Under the pieces are notes generated by a model. That model was not told the origin of the DNA. It was given only the letters and a program-made list of their open reading frames with translations, and ran no database searches. This document shows positions 9,435 through 18,621 of a DNA stretch of 64,000 nucleotides, one piece after another. Position numbers and translations under genes: made by a program. Each line of letters opens with the position of its first letter. The stretch's first letter is position 1. Location: NCBI GenBank assembly GCA_030834905.1, contig JAUQWZ010000037.1, forward strand, positions 20,208-84,207, read 5' to 3'. This DNA comes from Aggregatilineales bacterium (GTDB lineage: Bacteria > Chloroflexota > Anaerolineae > Aggregatilineales > Phototrophicaceae).

Positions 9435-10484
9435 TCACGATATCCGAATCCCAAAGATGCGCTCGGCATTGCCATGATACACCTTTTTCAACACGTCGTC
9501 AGGCAGGAACAACCCGTATACATGCCAGCGTCCCTGCCCCGGTATTGGGCTGTCACCGTAGTTAAAATACTCGTCATCCGTCTCCAGAAAGCGATAATAA
9601 ATCCGGTAGGTTTCGAGGTGCGCCCCGGCGTCGATGCCAAACAGGATGCGGTCGGCATAGCTGATGAAGAAGCGGCGGGCAGTATACGGCTGCCTGCCAA
9701 GCTCGCCGAGGCGGGCGCTGATATCGACGTAGTAATTGGGACAGTCGTCCAGCATCTGCCCAACCCAGCCGAGGTTTTCGGCGTAGCAGCCCACATGCGC
9801 GCCGATAAAGGTCGTCTTTGGATGACGCGAGACTAACGATTTCAGATCGGTCATGATCTTCATGAAGGGCGGAAACGGCGGGCTTGGGAACTGCCAGTCG
9901 GGGTGCGCGTTAAGTTCTTCATAGCGCTCGTTGGTGTTATCCAGCGGGTAGAAGAAGGCGACCGGATCGGCGACGTGGATCAGCACCGGCAGCCCAAGCT
10001 CGCCAGCCGCCGCCCACAGCGGATCAAGCCGGGGATCGTCAATCTCCACCAGCTTGCCCTGGTGGTCAACGACAGACAGCCCAAACGGCTTCCAGATCTT
10101 CAGACCGTCCGCGCCGCGCGCCACCTGCTGGCGAAACCGCGCCGCCGCCCATTCCCCGAAGCGGTCGCCATGATCGCCCCATTTCGACCAATCGACGCCG
10201 CCGAACATGCGAAAACGTTCCGGCGCGCGCGCCTTGATCCCGTCAAGATGGCGGTGCAGGATATCCTCGCCCCAGCCGCCGTCAAGATCGACGTATGCCC
10301 GCACATGCGCTTCGTCCATCACGGCGAGCAGTTCGTCTATGGGGCGCTGATCCCAGCCGCCGCCAAACGGCTCGGCAAGGTGGTTATGGGCGTCAATCAC
10401 CGGGAATCGCGGCGTCGGCACTGCCGTCTGTTTGACGACCAGCCGGGGAACGGGCGCGAATTGACTCAGATAGAGATCAGCCAT
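9435..10484 (-). CDS. Amidohydrolase-family (TIM-barrel) hydrolase
   Basis: 349 residues from the ATG at 10484; a GTG four codons upstream is the alternative. The motifs FPVIDAHNHLAEPFGGG, LPVLIHVADPVAFFYPLD, TTFIGAHVGCYAENLGWV and ILFGIDAG give the metal-binding His, His, His and Asp positions of the amidohydrolase_2 group, which includes decarboxylases and lactonases. It is cytosolic. It sits 28 nt after the GH4 gene and 57 nt before the DeoR gene on the same strand, so it probably acts on a sugar-derived product. The exact reaction cannot be named from sequence. Confidence 0.78.
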   Translation of the reverse strand: MADLYLSQFAPVPRLVVKQTAVPTPRFPVIDAHNHLAEPFGGGWDQRPIDELLAVMDEAHVRAYVDLDGGWGEDILHRHLDGIKARAPERFRMFGGVDWSKWGDHGDRFGEWAAARFRQQVARGADGLKIWKPFGLSVVDHQGKLVEIDDPRLDPLWAAAGELGLPVLIHVADPVAFFYPLDNTNERYEELNAHPDWQFPSPPFPPFMKIMTDLKSLVSRHPKTTFIGAHVGCYAENLGWVGQMLDDCPNYYVDISARLGELGRQPYTARRFFISYADRILFGIDAGAHLETYRIYYRFLETDDEYFNYGDSPIPGQGRWHVYGLFLPDDVLKKVYHGNAERIFGIRIS

Positions 10485-10512
10485 CGTGTCAGCCACCTTT
10501 CCAATCAGGTTT

Positions 10513-11820
10513 TCAGTTCATCCAGGCAGGCAGCGACGACGCCTCGACTGCCGCCATCTCGTCGAACATCTGGCGAATTTCCGCAGGCGAGCAGACCGCC
10601 GCCGTCAGCGGGTCGAGCATCAGCGCGTAGAATGCCGCCTCGCGGTCTTCTTCCAGCACCGCCGTCGCCACCAGATCATGCACCGCCATGTGCTGCTGAT
10701 CGAGCGCCGCCAGTTGGGTCGGCAGCGCGCCAAAGTAAGTCGGCTGGATGCCATCGCCGTTGACCAGACAGGCGACCTCGACCACGCCGCCTTCGGGCAG
10801 ATTGGTGATCAAGCCGGTGTTTTTGACGTTGCCGTAAATCACCGCCGGAACGTCGGTCACTATCGCTTCCATGATACGCGAGCAGTACTCAACGCCGCGC
10901 TCCAGATCGAGTTCGGCTTCACCGCTGACCATCTGCCGGACTTCCTCGGCGGCTTCCTCGCGCCATTGGGGCCAGTTGTTGGCGTAGAAGCCGGTTTCGC
11001 CCAGATATTCCGGGCGGGTGTACTGTTCCACCAGATCGGAACGCTTGCGGAAATAGGGCGTGTATTCGGAAGAATGCCCGCTGCTTTCGGTCACGAACGC
11101 GCCCAGATGCAGCATCATCTCGAACCGGATCGGGTCCTGTTCGTAGATCGCCGGGTCTTTCGCCAGCTCGCGCAGGCGTGGGTACAGGTCTTGTCCCTGA
11201 TGCGTCAGTTCCACCAGCCACGCCAGATGATTGACTCCGGCGGCGCGATACTTGACCTCGTTCACCGGAAGATTCAGATAGCCCGCCAGCGTTTCGGCGG
11301 TATAGGGGATGGAGTGGCACAAGCCGACGATGGGCAGCGACGACGCCCGCAGCCCGGTCAGGCAGGTGAGCGACATCGGGTTGGTGTAGTTCATCACCAG
11401 CGCATCCGGCGCGTGGCGTTCGGTGTCGCGCAGGATGTCAATCCACGCTGGCAGGGTGCGCAGCGCCTTAAAGATGCCGCCGGGTCCGATGGTATCGCCG
11501 ATACACTGATTGACGCCGTATTTCATCGGAATGTCGAAGTCGTGACGAACGTTTTCCAGTCCCGCCACTTCGATGGTGTTGATCAGATAATCGGTGTCCG
11601 CCATCACCTTCGTCCGGTCGGTCGAGGCTTCCACGCGCCAGTTTCGCCCGGTCACCGCGATCAGCTTTTCGGCGATCTGGCGCGACAGTTCCAGCCGCGC
11701 CGGATCGATATCGACCAGCGCAAACGTCCCCGACTCAAGCCCGGGCGTCACCAGAATATCGCGCATCAGTTCATAGGCGAAAACAGCGCTTCCGGCTCCG
11801 ATAATCGCAACCTTCATCAT
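10513..11820 (-). CDS. GH4 family glycosidase, alpha-galactosidase type
   Basis: 435 residues from the ATG pair at 11820, with AGGATGG upstream. It opens with the NAD-binding MKVAIIGAGSAVFAYELMRD. GH4 landmarks follow: FALVDIDPARL, GLENVRHDFDIP, MNYTNPMSLTCLTGL, GLCHSIPYTAETLAG and YRAAGVNHLAWLVEL. The Cys and His of GLCHS and GVNH bind the catalytic Mn2+. In GH4 the CHS form of this motif is associated with alpha-galactosidases (from memory); alpha-galacturonidases are a possible alternative. The enzyme is NAD- and metal-dependent and works in the cytosol on imported sugars. It leads a minus-strand operon and is divergent from the MalEFG-type transporter. Confidence 0.88.
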   Translation of the reverse strand: MMKVAIIGAGSAVFAYELMRDILVTPGLESGTFALVDIDPARLELSRQIAEKLIAVTGRNWRVEASTDRTKVMADTDYLINTIEVAGLENVRHDFDIPMKYGVNQCIGDTIGPGGIFKALRTLPAWIDILRDTERHAPDALVMNYTNPMSLTCLTGLRASSLPIVGLCHSIPYTAETLAGYLNLPVNEVKYRAAGVNHLAWLVELTHQGQDLYPRLRELAKDPAIYEQDPIRFEMMLHLGAFVTESSGHSSEYTPYFRKRSDLVEQYTRPEYLGETGFYANNWPQWREEAAEEVRQMVSGEAELDLERGVEYCSRIMEAIVTDVPAVIYGNVKNTGLITNLPEGGVVEVACLVNGDGIQPTYFGALPTQLAALDQQHMAVHDLVATAVLEEDREAAFYALMLDPLTAAVCSPAEIRQMFDEMAAVEASSLPAWMN

Positions 11821-12193
11821 GGCACCCATCCTGTTCGTGAGCATACTGAACGAATGTGCGCGTTTCTGCGCATTATGAGAAGTCTAGCGCGGAAATACTT
11901 GCGCGTCAATCAAAGCTGGTATATTGTATTCAATAAGTAGTCACATTCGCGCACAAACGCTCAGGGATTATTCTCATGGATCTCGGTCATACGGCACGTG
12001 AAATCGGAACTCAACAGGTCGTGATTCTGGAATAGCGAGGCGCATTGGGAGGTATGGATGGGACATGAGCTTATAAGCACCGCCTGCCCCATCCCACGAG
12101 TCTGCTCAAACCTCTCCAGCCTCGGCACAGCCGGGACGGAGACGGCGTGAGGTTCCAAATGAAGCTCTTGTTCGAATTTATTTTACGGAGAAT
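11821..12193. promoter_or_regulatory. Divergent control region for GH4 operon and transporter
   Basis: The gap of 373 nt holds no gene. A sigma70-like promoter for the plus strand is TTGCGC (11899-11904), 17 nt, TATTGT (11922-11927), leaving a leader of about 260 nt. Two opposed copies of an 8-mer, TGTGCGCG at 11855-11862 and CGCGCACA at 11948-11955, flank that promoter and are candidate operator half-sites for the DeoR protein. The remaining leader shows no recognised riboswitch. Confidence 0.4.
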
Positions 12194-13471
12194 ATGATGA
12201 AACGTACCTTACCTCTGTTCACCCTTCTGGCAGCGCTGCTCCTGAGTATTGGCGCTGCCTCCGCGCAGGACGAGCCGGTCACACTTCGCCTGTGGGCGCA
12301 TCAGGAAAGCAACTTCAACGCCGCGACCCAGGCGGTCATCGACGCCTATACGGCGGAACACCCCAACGTCACCATTGAAATGGAGACGTTCACCTATGAC
12401 CTGTTCATTCAGACGCTGCAAACAGCGCTCCCCGCGGGCGACAACGCCGATATCCTGGCGCTGTTTGGCTCGTGGACGTGCAGCTATGCTGACCGACTCG
12501 CGCCCATGCCTGAAGGACTGGTTGACACCACCGCCTTCTTCGATGCCGCCGTCGGCGGGTATATCTGCGACGATCAGGTCTATGGTCTGCCGCAGGAATT
12601 CAACATGGAATACGGCTCGGTGCTGGTCAATAAGGCGCGCTTCGAGGCTGCCGGACTGACCTATCCCCCGGCGTGGGCAAGCTACGCCGACCTGGTGAGC
12701 GACGCGGCGGCGCTGGTCGAATCCGGAGACGATGGACTGATGACGGTGACGGGCTATCACTTCACCAATGCCGACGCCATCGTCTTTGGCTTCCTCGCCG
12801 GTATTCTGCAAAACGGCGGCAGCTACTGGAACGAAGACATGTCGGCGTTTACTTTCAACACCGACGAAGCGCGCGCCACGCTGGAGCAGATGGTTGAGCT
12901 GGTCGAAGTTGGCGCGATTGATCCGGTGCTGTTCAACGACTCTGCCAACTGGGGCGGCAACGCCTTCTTCACCGATCAGGCGGCGATTACGCTGATCGGT
13001 CCCTGGGCGGTTGCCTTTGGCTTGAGCGACTTCCCCGACTTTGGCGAATTTGGCTACGTACCGCTGCCCACCTTCGGAGACTCGGAGCCGCTGTTCGCCG
13101 CCGACTCCGGCTGGGGCTTAACGGCAGCCAGCAACAGCCCGCACGCCGATGTCGCCTGGGATTTCATCGCCTTCGCCACGGCGAACGCCGACAACGCCCT
13201 CCAATGGAATATCACTTCGGGCACGATCCCGGCGCTCCGCGAAGTGGTTGAAAACGAGGACTCCAACGCGGCGCTGCTTGAGGCGCTCCCCTGGCTGGAC
13301 GCGAACCTGCCGCAGCTTCAGTACGGCACTTACATCGGCTCCATGCCCGACCGTGACCTCGTCTTCTACGACATCATCTACCCCTACATCCTGGATACGC
13401 TTCAGGGCTTGATGACGGTGGACGATGCGCTGATGTTCATCGAAGAAGACGCCAACGCGACCTTTAACTAG
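12194..13471 (+). CDS. Sugar ABC transporter solute-binding protein (MalE type)
   Basis: 425 residues. The start is ATG at 12194 behind ACGGAG. A signal peptide (MMKRTLPLFTLLAALLLSIG, then ASAQDEP) ends near residue 25. The mature part shows the family 1 binding-protein pattern: VTLRLWAHQESNFNAATQAV, YTAEHPNVTIEMETF, YGLPQEFNMEYGSVLVNKA, TLIGPWAVAF and GWGLTAASNSPHADVAWDFI. It captures an oligosaccharide outside the cell for the permeases at 13538 and 14761. The divergent GH4 gene suggests an alpha-galactoside or uronide. A stable hairpin follows the stop within 13 nt. Confidence 0.9.
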   Translation: MMKRTLPLFTLLAALLLSIGAASAQDEPVTLRLWAHQESNFNAATQAVIDAYTAEHPNVTIEMETFTYDLFIQTLQTALPAGDNADILALFGSWTCSYADRLAPMPEGLVDTTAFFDAAVGGYICDDQVYGLPQEFNMEYGSVLVNKARFEAAGLTYPPAWASYADLVSDAAALVESGDDGLMTVTGYHFTNADAIVFGFLAGILQNGGSYWNEDMSAFTFNTDEARATLEQMVELVEVGAIDPVLFNDSANWGGNAFFTDQAAITLIGPWAVAFGLSDFPDFGEFGYVPLPTFGDSEPLFAADSGWGLTAASNSPHADVAWDFIAFATANADNALQWNITSGTIPALREVVENEDSNAALLEALPWLDANLPQLQYGTYIGSMPDRDLVFYDIIYPYILDTLQGLMTVDDALMFIEEDANATFN

Positions 13472-13483
13472 CAATTGGCGATA

Positions 13484-13515
13484 CGGGGCAGGCTTCCATA
13501 TAAGAGCCTGCCTCG
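13484..13515 (+). terminator. Intercistronic hairpin after solute-binding protein gene
   Basis: An 11-bp stem, CGGGGCAGGCT with AGCCTGCCTCG (one G-U pair), has a 10-nt loop and a short TTT-containing tail. It lies between the binding-protein stop and the permease start and would act as an attenuator or 3' mRNA stabiliser. Confidence 0.6.
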
Positions 13516-13537
13516 TTTGCCTGATGGCGCTGAACCT

Positions 13538-14758
13538 ATGCCCGACTATAACCTTGACGCCCTGATCCTCTACTGGCTGATGATTTCGGCATTCGTCGGC
13601 TGCGCGGTGACGCCCCTTGTGTATGATCGCAAAGGACGCAACCCCTGGCGCGGTGCCGCCATCGGACTCGTCGTTGGCATCGCCTCCGGGCAGGTATTCG
13701 GGCGGCTGATCCTGATGCTGCTGGACAGCGTGCCATCCCTCGCCACCTGGGTCAGCCTGCTGGGCGGGCTGATCGGTCTGGTGGCGCTGTGGCTGCTGGT
13801 ACCCGCCGTTCAGAACGAAGGGCTGAAGCATCGCGGCTTTGTCGCCGGAACCGTCACGCCGATGGTCTTTTATCTGGCGACGCTGAGCGTTTTTCCGCTG
13901 CTCTGGGCGTTTGCGCTGGCGTTCTTCGACTACAGCCCGCGCCGCGTCGGCGGTCCGATCCTCGGCTTGGGCGGTGATAACCCGTTTGTGGGTCTGCAAT
14001 ACTTCGAGCTGATGCTCTCTGGCGCGGGGCGCGACGCCCGCATCTTCCAGAACAGCCTCGCCAATACGCTGCTGTTCACGGCGCTGGTGCTGCCGCTGAA
14101 CATGCTGATCACCATTCCGCTGGCGGTGATGATCGAATCGGCGCACAATGTCCTGCGGGCGATCTTCCGCACCATCTACTTCCTGCCGGTCGTCACTTCG
14201 TCGGTGGGCGTCGCCGTGATGTGGGGCTATATCTTCAACACCCAGTACGGGCTGCTCAACAATGGGCTGCGAACGGTCGGCATAACGCCCGTCGCCTGGC
14301 TGCAAGACCCAGCGGCGACCATACTCGGCATCCCGACGGCAATGGTCGCGGTGGTGATCGCCTATCTGTGGCAGGACTTCGGCTACAATCTGGTGATCTT
14401 CATCGCCGCCCTGCAGGGCATCCCCGACAGCCTCAAGGACGCGGCAAAAGTGGACGGTGCCAGCCCGATGCAGGTGTTCCTGTACGTGACGCTGCCGCTG
14501 CTGCGCCCGACGATTCTGGTCACCTCGGTGCTGACGGTCATCTCGTCATTCCAGGTCTTCGACCTCATTCAGGTGATGACTGCGGGCGGACCCGGACGAA
14601 TCGGGCAGACGCGGGTGCTGGTGCTCGATATTTATGAGAACGCCTTCCGCTTTGAACGGATGGGCTGGGCAGCGGCGATTGCCGTCGTCATGTTCATCTT
14701 CGTCGCCGTCCTGACGCTGATTCAAACCCGCGTCCTACGCACGAACTGGGAGTACTGA
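13538..14758 (+). CDS. Sugar ABC transporter permease (MalF type) with extra N-terminal membrane segments
   Basis: 406 residues from the ATG at 13538 (MPDYNLDALILYWLM). The first 110 residues contribute about three additional hydrophobic helices (LILYWLMISAFVGCAV, AAIGLVVGIASGQVFG, WVSLLGGLIGLVALWLLV), not present in compact MalF homologues. The core follows: FYLATLSVFPLLWAFALAF, the periplasmic loop, then the coupling EAA-type loop DAAKVDGASPMQVFLYVTLP. It forms a channel with the next gene. No ATPase gene is in this cluster, so a shared MsiK/UgpC-like ATPase elsewhere must energise it. Confidence 0.9.
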   Translation: MPDYNLDALILYWLMISAFVGCAVTPLVYDRKGRNPWRGAAIGLVVGIASGQVFGRLILMLLDSVPSLATWVSLLGGLIGLVALWLLVPAVQNEGLKHRGFVAGTVTPMVFYLATLSVFPLLWAFALAFFDYSPRRVGGPILGLGGDNPFVGLQYFELMLSGAGRDARIFQNSLANTLLFTALVLPLNMLITIPLAVMIESAHNVLRAIFRTIYFLPVVTSSVGVAVMWGYIFNTQYGLLNNGLRTVGITPVAWLQDPAATILGIPTAMVAVVIAYLWQDFGYNLVIFIAALQGIPDSLKDAAKVDGASPMQVFLYVTLPLLRPTILVTSVLTVISSFQVFDLIQVMTAGGPGRIGQTRVLVLDIYENAFRFERMGWAAAIAVVMFIFVAVLTLIQTRVLRTNWEY

Positions 14759-14760
14759 CG

Positions 14761-15651
14761 ATGGCGCAGCAAGCCGCTTCTCTCGCCGCTGATACGACCG
14801 CCCAGACCGCAGCCCCGGCTTGGAACAACGCCCCCCGGCGGATCGGGCTGTATGTGCTGCTGTTCGCCGGGTGTATCATCACGCTGGTGCCCTTCATCTG
14901 GACGATTCTGGCGTCCTTCAAAACCCACGCCGAGATCATCAATCCAGCCACCCAGACCTTTTTTCCGAATGAATTCTCGTTCGAGAATTACCAGACGATC
15001 CTCAACGATCCCACCCTGCCGCTGGGACGCTTCTATCTCAACAGCACCTATATCGCCGTCAGCAACGTCATCACGCAGACGTTCACCAGCGCCCTGTTCG
15101 GCTACGTCTTCGCCAAGTTCAACTTTCGCTTCAAGCGGGTGCTGTTCTGGTACATCATCTCCACGATGATGATCCCGTTCCAGCTAACGATGATCCCCTC
15201 GTATCTGATCCTGCTGAAGTTCAACCTGACCGACAACCTGCTCGGTCTGGTCGCCTTTAGCTGGTTCAGCGCCTTCGGCATCTTCCTGATGCGCCAGTTC
15301 ATGAGCACCATCCCGGACGAGCTGCTCGACGCCGCCCGCGTTGATGGCGCCAACGAGTGGCAGATCTTCCTGCGAATCGTCCTGCCGCAGACGCTGGCAG
15401 CGCTGGCGACTTACGGCGTGCTGGTCTTTATCTCCAACTGGAACGCTTACCTGTGGCCCCTGATCGTCCTGCGCGATGTCGATGTCCGCACGCTGCCGAT
15501 CATTCTGACGTGGTACAACGACCGCCACACTGCCAACCTCGGCTTGCAGATGGCGGCATCGGTGCTGATCGTCATGCCGATCCTGTTGGTCTACATCGTC
15601 ATGAACCGTTGGGTCGTGCGCGGCTTCGCGCTCACTGGTCTGAAAGGATAA
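14761..15651 (+). CDS. Sugar ABC transporter permease (MalG type)
   Basis: 296 residues, starting two bases after the previous stop, so the two are translationally coupled. After a polar N-terminus come about six membrane segments (GLYVLLFAGCIITLVPFIWT, ISTMMIPFQLTMIPSYLIL, LLGLVAFSWFSAFGIFLM and others). The cytoplasmic coupling loop is LLDAARVDGANEWQIFLRIV, followed by LPQTLAAL. The C-terminus VVRGFALTGLKG is typical of this family. It completes the membrane part of the uptake system for the sugar bound by the protein at 12194. Confidence 0.92.
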   Translation: MAQQAASLAADTTAQTAAPAWNNAPRRIGLYVLLFAGCIITLVPFIWTILASFKTHAEIINPATQTFFPNEFSFENYQTILNDPTLPLGRFYLNSTYIAVSNVITQTFTSALFGYVFAKFNFRFKRVLFWYIISTMMIPFQLTMIPSYLILLKFNLTDNLLGLVAFSWFSAFGIFLMRQFMSTIPDELLDAARVDGANEWQIFLRIVLPQTLAALATYGVLVFISNWNAYLWPLIVLRDVDVRTLPIILTWYNDRHTANLGLQMAASVLIVMPILLVYIVMNRWVVRGFALTGLKG

Positions 15652-15668
15652 CCCTGAAAGGACAGCCT

Positions 15669-16604
15669 GTGTTTCTTCAACAACGTCTTTGGCGTTTGGC
15701 GCTGCTGCTGGTCGTGGCGCTGGGCGGCGTGCTGGTCGCGTCCGGGCAGGACAATGTCCCGCCCCGCGATTGGTCAGCAGCAGACGATTTCATTATCCAG
15801 CTTCAACGGGCGCGGGTGAACCAGCTCGCGCCGACGGCATACGATCTGGTGATTTCCGATATCGCGCTGGCGGGGAACAGCCGCGCCGAGATCGAACGCC
15901 TGCAGCGCAGCGAAGGCGGCGATAAGCTGGTCGTCGCCTATATGAGCATCGGGCAGGCGGCAACCTTCCAGTATTACTGGCAGCCGGAATGGAGTTTGAC
16001 CGGCGAGCGCCCCGAATGGGCGGACTTACCCGATGGCACCTGGGCGGGCGATATCTGGGTGCATTACTGGGATCCGCGCTGGCAGTCGATCATCATCGAC
16101 GGCGAAGACTCATATCTTGACCGGATCATCGATATGGGATTTGACGGCGTGCTGCTCGACCGCGTCGATGCCGCCACCTATTACGAGGAGCGCGGGCGCG
16201 AAACCGCCTACGACGAGATGATCGATTTTGTGATGGCAATCGCCGACCACGCCCGCGAACGGTCGCCCGGCTTTGGCGTGTTCACCATCAACGGCGAGGA
16301 TATCCCCTTCCGCGATCCGGACTCTGGTTATATGGAAGCGGTGACCGGCATCCTGGTGGAGAGCCTGTATTACGGCTATCCGCGCGATCACGAGCCATCG
16401 CCGCCGGACTGGACTGCTCTCCGCGAAGCCGATCTGGCGCAGTGGGTGGACGCGGGAAAACTGGTGCTCAATCTCAATTACAGCCGCGTCCCCGAACACG
16501 TCACCGATTCCTACACCCGTTCACATGAAAACGGTTATCTGTCGTATATATCAGATCGGGGACTCAGCCGCCTGTTCATCTACGAAGGCTTCGAGCCGGA
16601 CTAA
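15669..16604 (+). CDS. Exported TM1410/MJ1477-type putative glycoside hydrolase (GH114-like)
   Basis: 311 residues from the GTG at 15669, preceded by AAAGGA. A signal peptide (FLQQRLWRLALLLVVALGG, then VLVASGQD) ends near residue 28. The mature part reads YDLVISDIALAGNSRAEIER, LVVAYMSIGQAATFQYYWQP, IWVHYWDPRWQSIIIDGEDSY and MGFDGVLLDRVDA, the fold of the endo-alpha-1,4-polygalactosaminidase-related family, with the conserved Asp in GVLLD as a likely catalytic residue. It lies 17 nt after the permease and is probably co-transcribed, so it may cut the polymer whose fragments are imported and handled by the GH4 enzyme. Confidence 0.78.
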   Translation: MFLQQRLWRLALLLVVALGGVLVASGQDNVPPRDWSAADDFIIQLQRARVNQLAPTAYDLVISDIALAGNSRAEIERLQRSEGGDKLVVAYMSIGQAATFQYYWQPEWSLTGERPEWADLPDGTWAGDIWVHYWDPRWQSIIIDGEDSYLDRIIDMGFDGVLLDRVDAATYYEERGRETAYDEMIDFVMAIADHARERSPGFGVFTINGEDIPFRDPDSGYMEAVTGILVESLYYGYPRDHEPSPPDWTALREADLAQWVDAGKLVLNLNYSRVPEHVTDSYTRSHENGYLSYISDRGLSRLFIYEGFEPD

Positions 16605-16637
16605 GCCGCCTGCTCGTTCGACCTGATTCGGCTGAAT

Positions 16638-16659
16638 GCAGGGGCGGCTTCGCCCCTGC
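16638..16659. terminator. GC-rich hairpin downstream of hydrolase gene
   Basis: GCAGGGGCG and CGCCCCTGC pair across a four-base loop 34 nt after the stop at 16604, followed by GCCCCTAC. It belongs by its caps to the dispersed palindrome family and may end the transporter transcript. Confidence 0.5.
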
Positions 16660-16829
16660 GCCCCTACCCCCGAAACATTTTTCACGATAACCTCATCTGC
16701 TACCAATTTCGCCCTTGACTGGGTAATATGAGATTAAAGCTGCCAATACCATTTTGCTGAATAGACTTTTGAGCGGCTAGTCACGGCTCAATCAACCCGG
16801 CTTGGAAGCCACCTCATGAGGAGCGAACC

Positions 16830-18443
16830 ATGAATCACTCAGCCGCACACCGCCGAAGCCGGGACGCCGTACACCTGCGCGATCAGGCGAGTTGGAAAGC
16901 GGGCGGCGGGCGGAACCTGGCTGGACGGATACGGCTGCGCCCGGCGCTGCTGTGGTGTCTCGTCGCCATCGTATTATGCTTCGCTTCAGCCACAGCGCCG
17001 GGCGTCACAGCGCAACCGGCGCAGGGAAACGGCTATGCCGATCACAGTTATGTCGCCTCAGGTGAAATCAATCTCACCGGCGATAAGCCTGAAAGCAAGC
17101 TGTGGTGGAATGACTGCGCCTGGTGGGCGAGCATGTTCAACCAGGAGACGAGAGCCTACCACATCTACCGCCTGAATCTGAACGATCAGGCATGGGAAGA
17201 CACCGGCATGCAGATTGACGAACGCAATGCCAGCCGGGCGGACGCCCTTTGGGATGAAGCTGAGCAGAAGCTGTACGTGGTATCGCATGTCACCACCTCA
17301 TCGCCACGGACGGCGCGGGCAGGCGACGAAACCCGCCTCTACCGCTACAGCTATGACGCGCGTCTTCACCATTACAGCCTGGACACAGGCTTCCCGGTGG
17401 TCACGGCGGCGCTGGTGCCGCGCGTCCAGACCATCAACCGCGATTCCACCGGGCGGCTGTGGACGGCGTATGTCTGGAATGCAGCGGTTCAGGTCCAGTA
17501 TTCCGACGACGACGGTTTGACCTGGAGTTCACCCGCAGCCCTGCCGCTGGAAGGCGCGGCGGTGGTTTCGGCGGATATCGCGGCAGTCATCACCTTTGAC
17601 CAACACATCGGCGTCGCCTGGACGAATCAGCTTACCGGCGCGATCTACTTCGCCGTTCACGACGACGATCAGCCAGCCGACGCCTGGACAGCCGAAGTTG
17701 TCATTATGGGCACCCGGCAGTCGGATGATCATCTGAATATGGCAGTAGATGCTCAGGGGCGGGTGTATCTGGCAACCAAGACCTCTAACAGCCGTGGTGC
17801 CGATCCGTTCATTTTGATCCACGTCCGACAGCCGGATGGAATCTGGGCGACTCACGTTTTTGGCTATCAGCGCGATGACCATACCCGCCCCCTGATTCTG
17901 GTCGATGAAGAACATGAGCTGCTCTACGTGTTCGCCACCTCACCACAGACCGGCGGCAACATCTACTACAAGACGACGCCGCTTGACGACATCAATTTTG
18001 AGGAAGGCGTCGGCACGCCGATTCTTCAGTTCCCCAACGCGCACCTCAACAACACCACCTCAACCAAACAGATGCTGAACAGCCTCACCGGGGTGGTCAT
18101 CCTGGCAAGCGCCGAAGACACCCGCCGCTATTATCACAACTACCTGACGCTGGGCGCAGACGAAGGCGCAGAGGAAGCGATTGGGGCGTCGTGCGCGGCT
18201 GAGGACTTCACCCCTGCCGCCGCCATCTATTACGTCAGCAGCCAAACGACAGTCAACGTCCGAACCGAGCCAAACACCAGCGCATCCGTCTTTACGCAGC
18301 TAGAGCCGGGCAGCGAAGTGCGCTACGTGGGCGAGATCGAGGGGACATTGGTGGAGGGTAATGATCGCTGGGCGCAGATCGAGATCGACGAGCAGATCTA
18401 TTATGTCCACAGTCTGCTGCTGTCGGAATTACCGCCATCGTAG
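16830..18443 (+). CDS. Exported beta-propeller protein with C-terminal SH3 domain
   Basis: 537 residues. A long basic N-terminus precedes a hydrophobic stretch at about residues 34-60 (LWCLVAIVLCFASATAPGVT), a signal peptide or membrane anchor. Residues about 70-450 show repeated blades of the sialidase/BNR kind (GRLWTAYVWNAAVQVQYSDD, DGLTWSS, IGVAWTNQLTGAIYFAVHDD, GRVYLATKTS). Residues about 467-537 are a bacterial SH3 domain (TTVNVRTEPNTSASVFTQLE, RWAQIEIDEQIYYVHS). Such proteins usually bind cell-wall or surface glycans; no catalytic set for a sialidase is evident. GAGCGA precedes the ATG. It stands alone between the transporter cluster and the SorC locus. Confidence 0.7.
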   Translation: MNHSAAHRRSRDAVHLRDQASWKAGGGRNLAGRIRLRPALLWCLVAIVLCFASATAPGVTAQPAQGNGYADHSYVASGEINLTGDKPESKLWWNDCAWWASMFNQETRAYHIYRLNLNDQAWEDTGMQIDERNASRADALWDEAEQKLYVVSHVTTSSPRTARAGDETRLYRYSYDARLHHYSLDTGFPVVTAALVPRVQTINRDSTGRLWTAYVWNAAVQVQYSDDDGLTWSSPAALPLEGAAVVSADIAAVITFDQHIGVAWTNQLTGAIYFAVHDDDQPADAWTAEVVIMGTRQSDDHLNMAVDAQGRVYLATKTSNSRGADPFILIHVRQPDGIWATHVFGYQRDDHTRPLILVDEEHELLYVFATSPQTGGNIYYKTTPLDDINFEEGVGTPILQFPNAHLNNTTSTKQMLNSLTGVVILASAEDTRRYYHNYLTLGADEGAEEAIGASCAAEDFTPAAAIYYVSSQTTVNVRTEPNTSASVFTQLEPGSEVRYVGEIEGTLVEGNDRWAQIEIDEQIYYVHSLLLSELPPS

Positions 18444-18569
18444 GTCGTGTGCCAAACGGGGATGCCATAGTCTGGCGTCCCCTGCTTATTTGAAACCCCT
18501 CTACAAACACAGCCCCTAACCGCACGTGAGCAGCCAGCAGCGCCTATTGGTGATCTTGCACAAACATTT

Positions 18570-18598
18570 TTGACAAGCCAGACCAGATTCTCTATAGT
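18570..18598 (+). promoter_or_regulatory. Sigma70-type promoter of the SorC regulator and operon
   Basis: TTGACA at 18570-18575, a 17-nt spacer and TATAGT at 18593-18598 make a strong consensus match. The implied start lies about 55 nt before the ATG at 18662, with two palindromes in between. Confidence 0.7.
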
Positions 18599-18621
18599 TG
18601 GTTGAGAATAAAAACACGGCG

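Noticed and set aside
10486..11940. Plus-strand frame of 484 codons over the GH4 gene
   Set aside because: Antisense to a clear GH4 enzyme; His/Gln/Arg-rich with no motif.
12060..12180. Transporter leader considered as a riboswitch
   Set aside because: Some short complementary stretches exist but none gives the conserved core of a known riboswitch class.
13118..14305. Minus-strand frame of 395 codons over the MalE/MalF-type genes
   Set aside because: Antisense shadow of a binding protein and permease with clear signal peptide and coupling loop.
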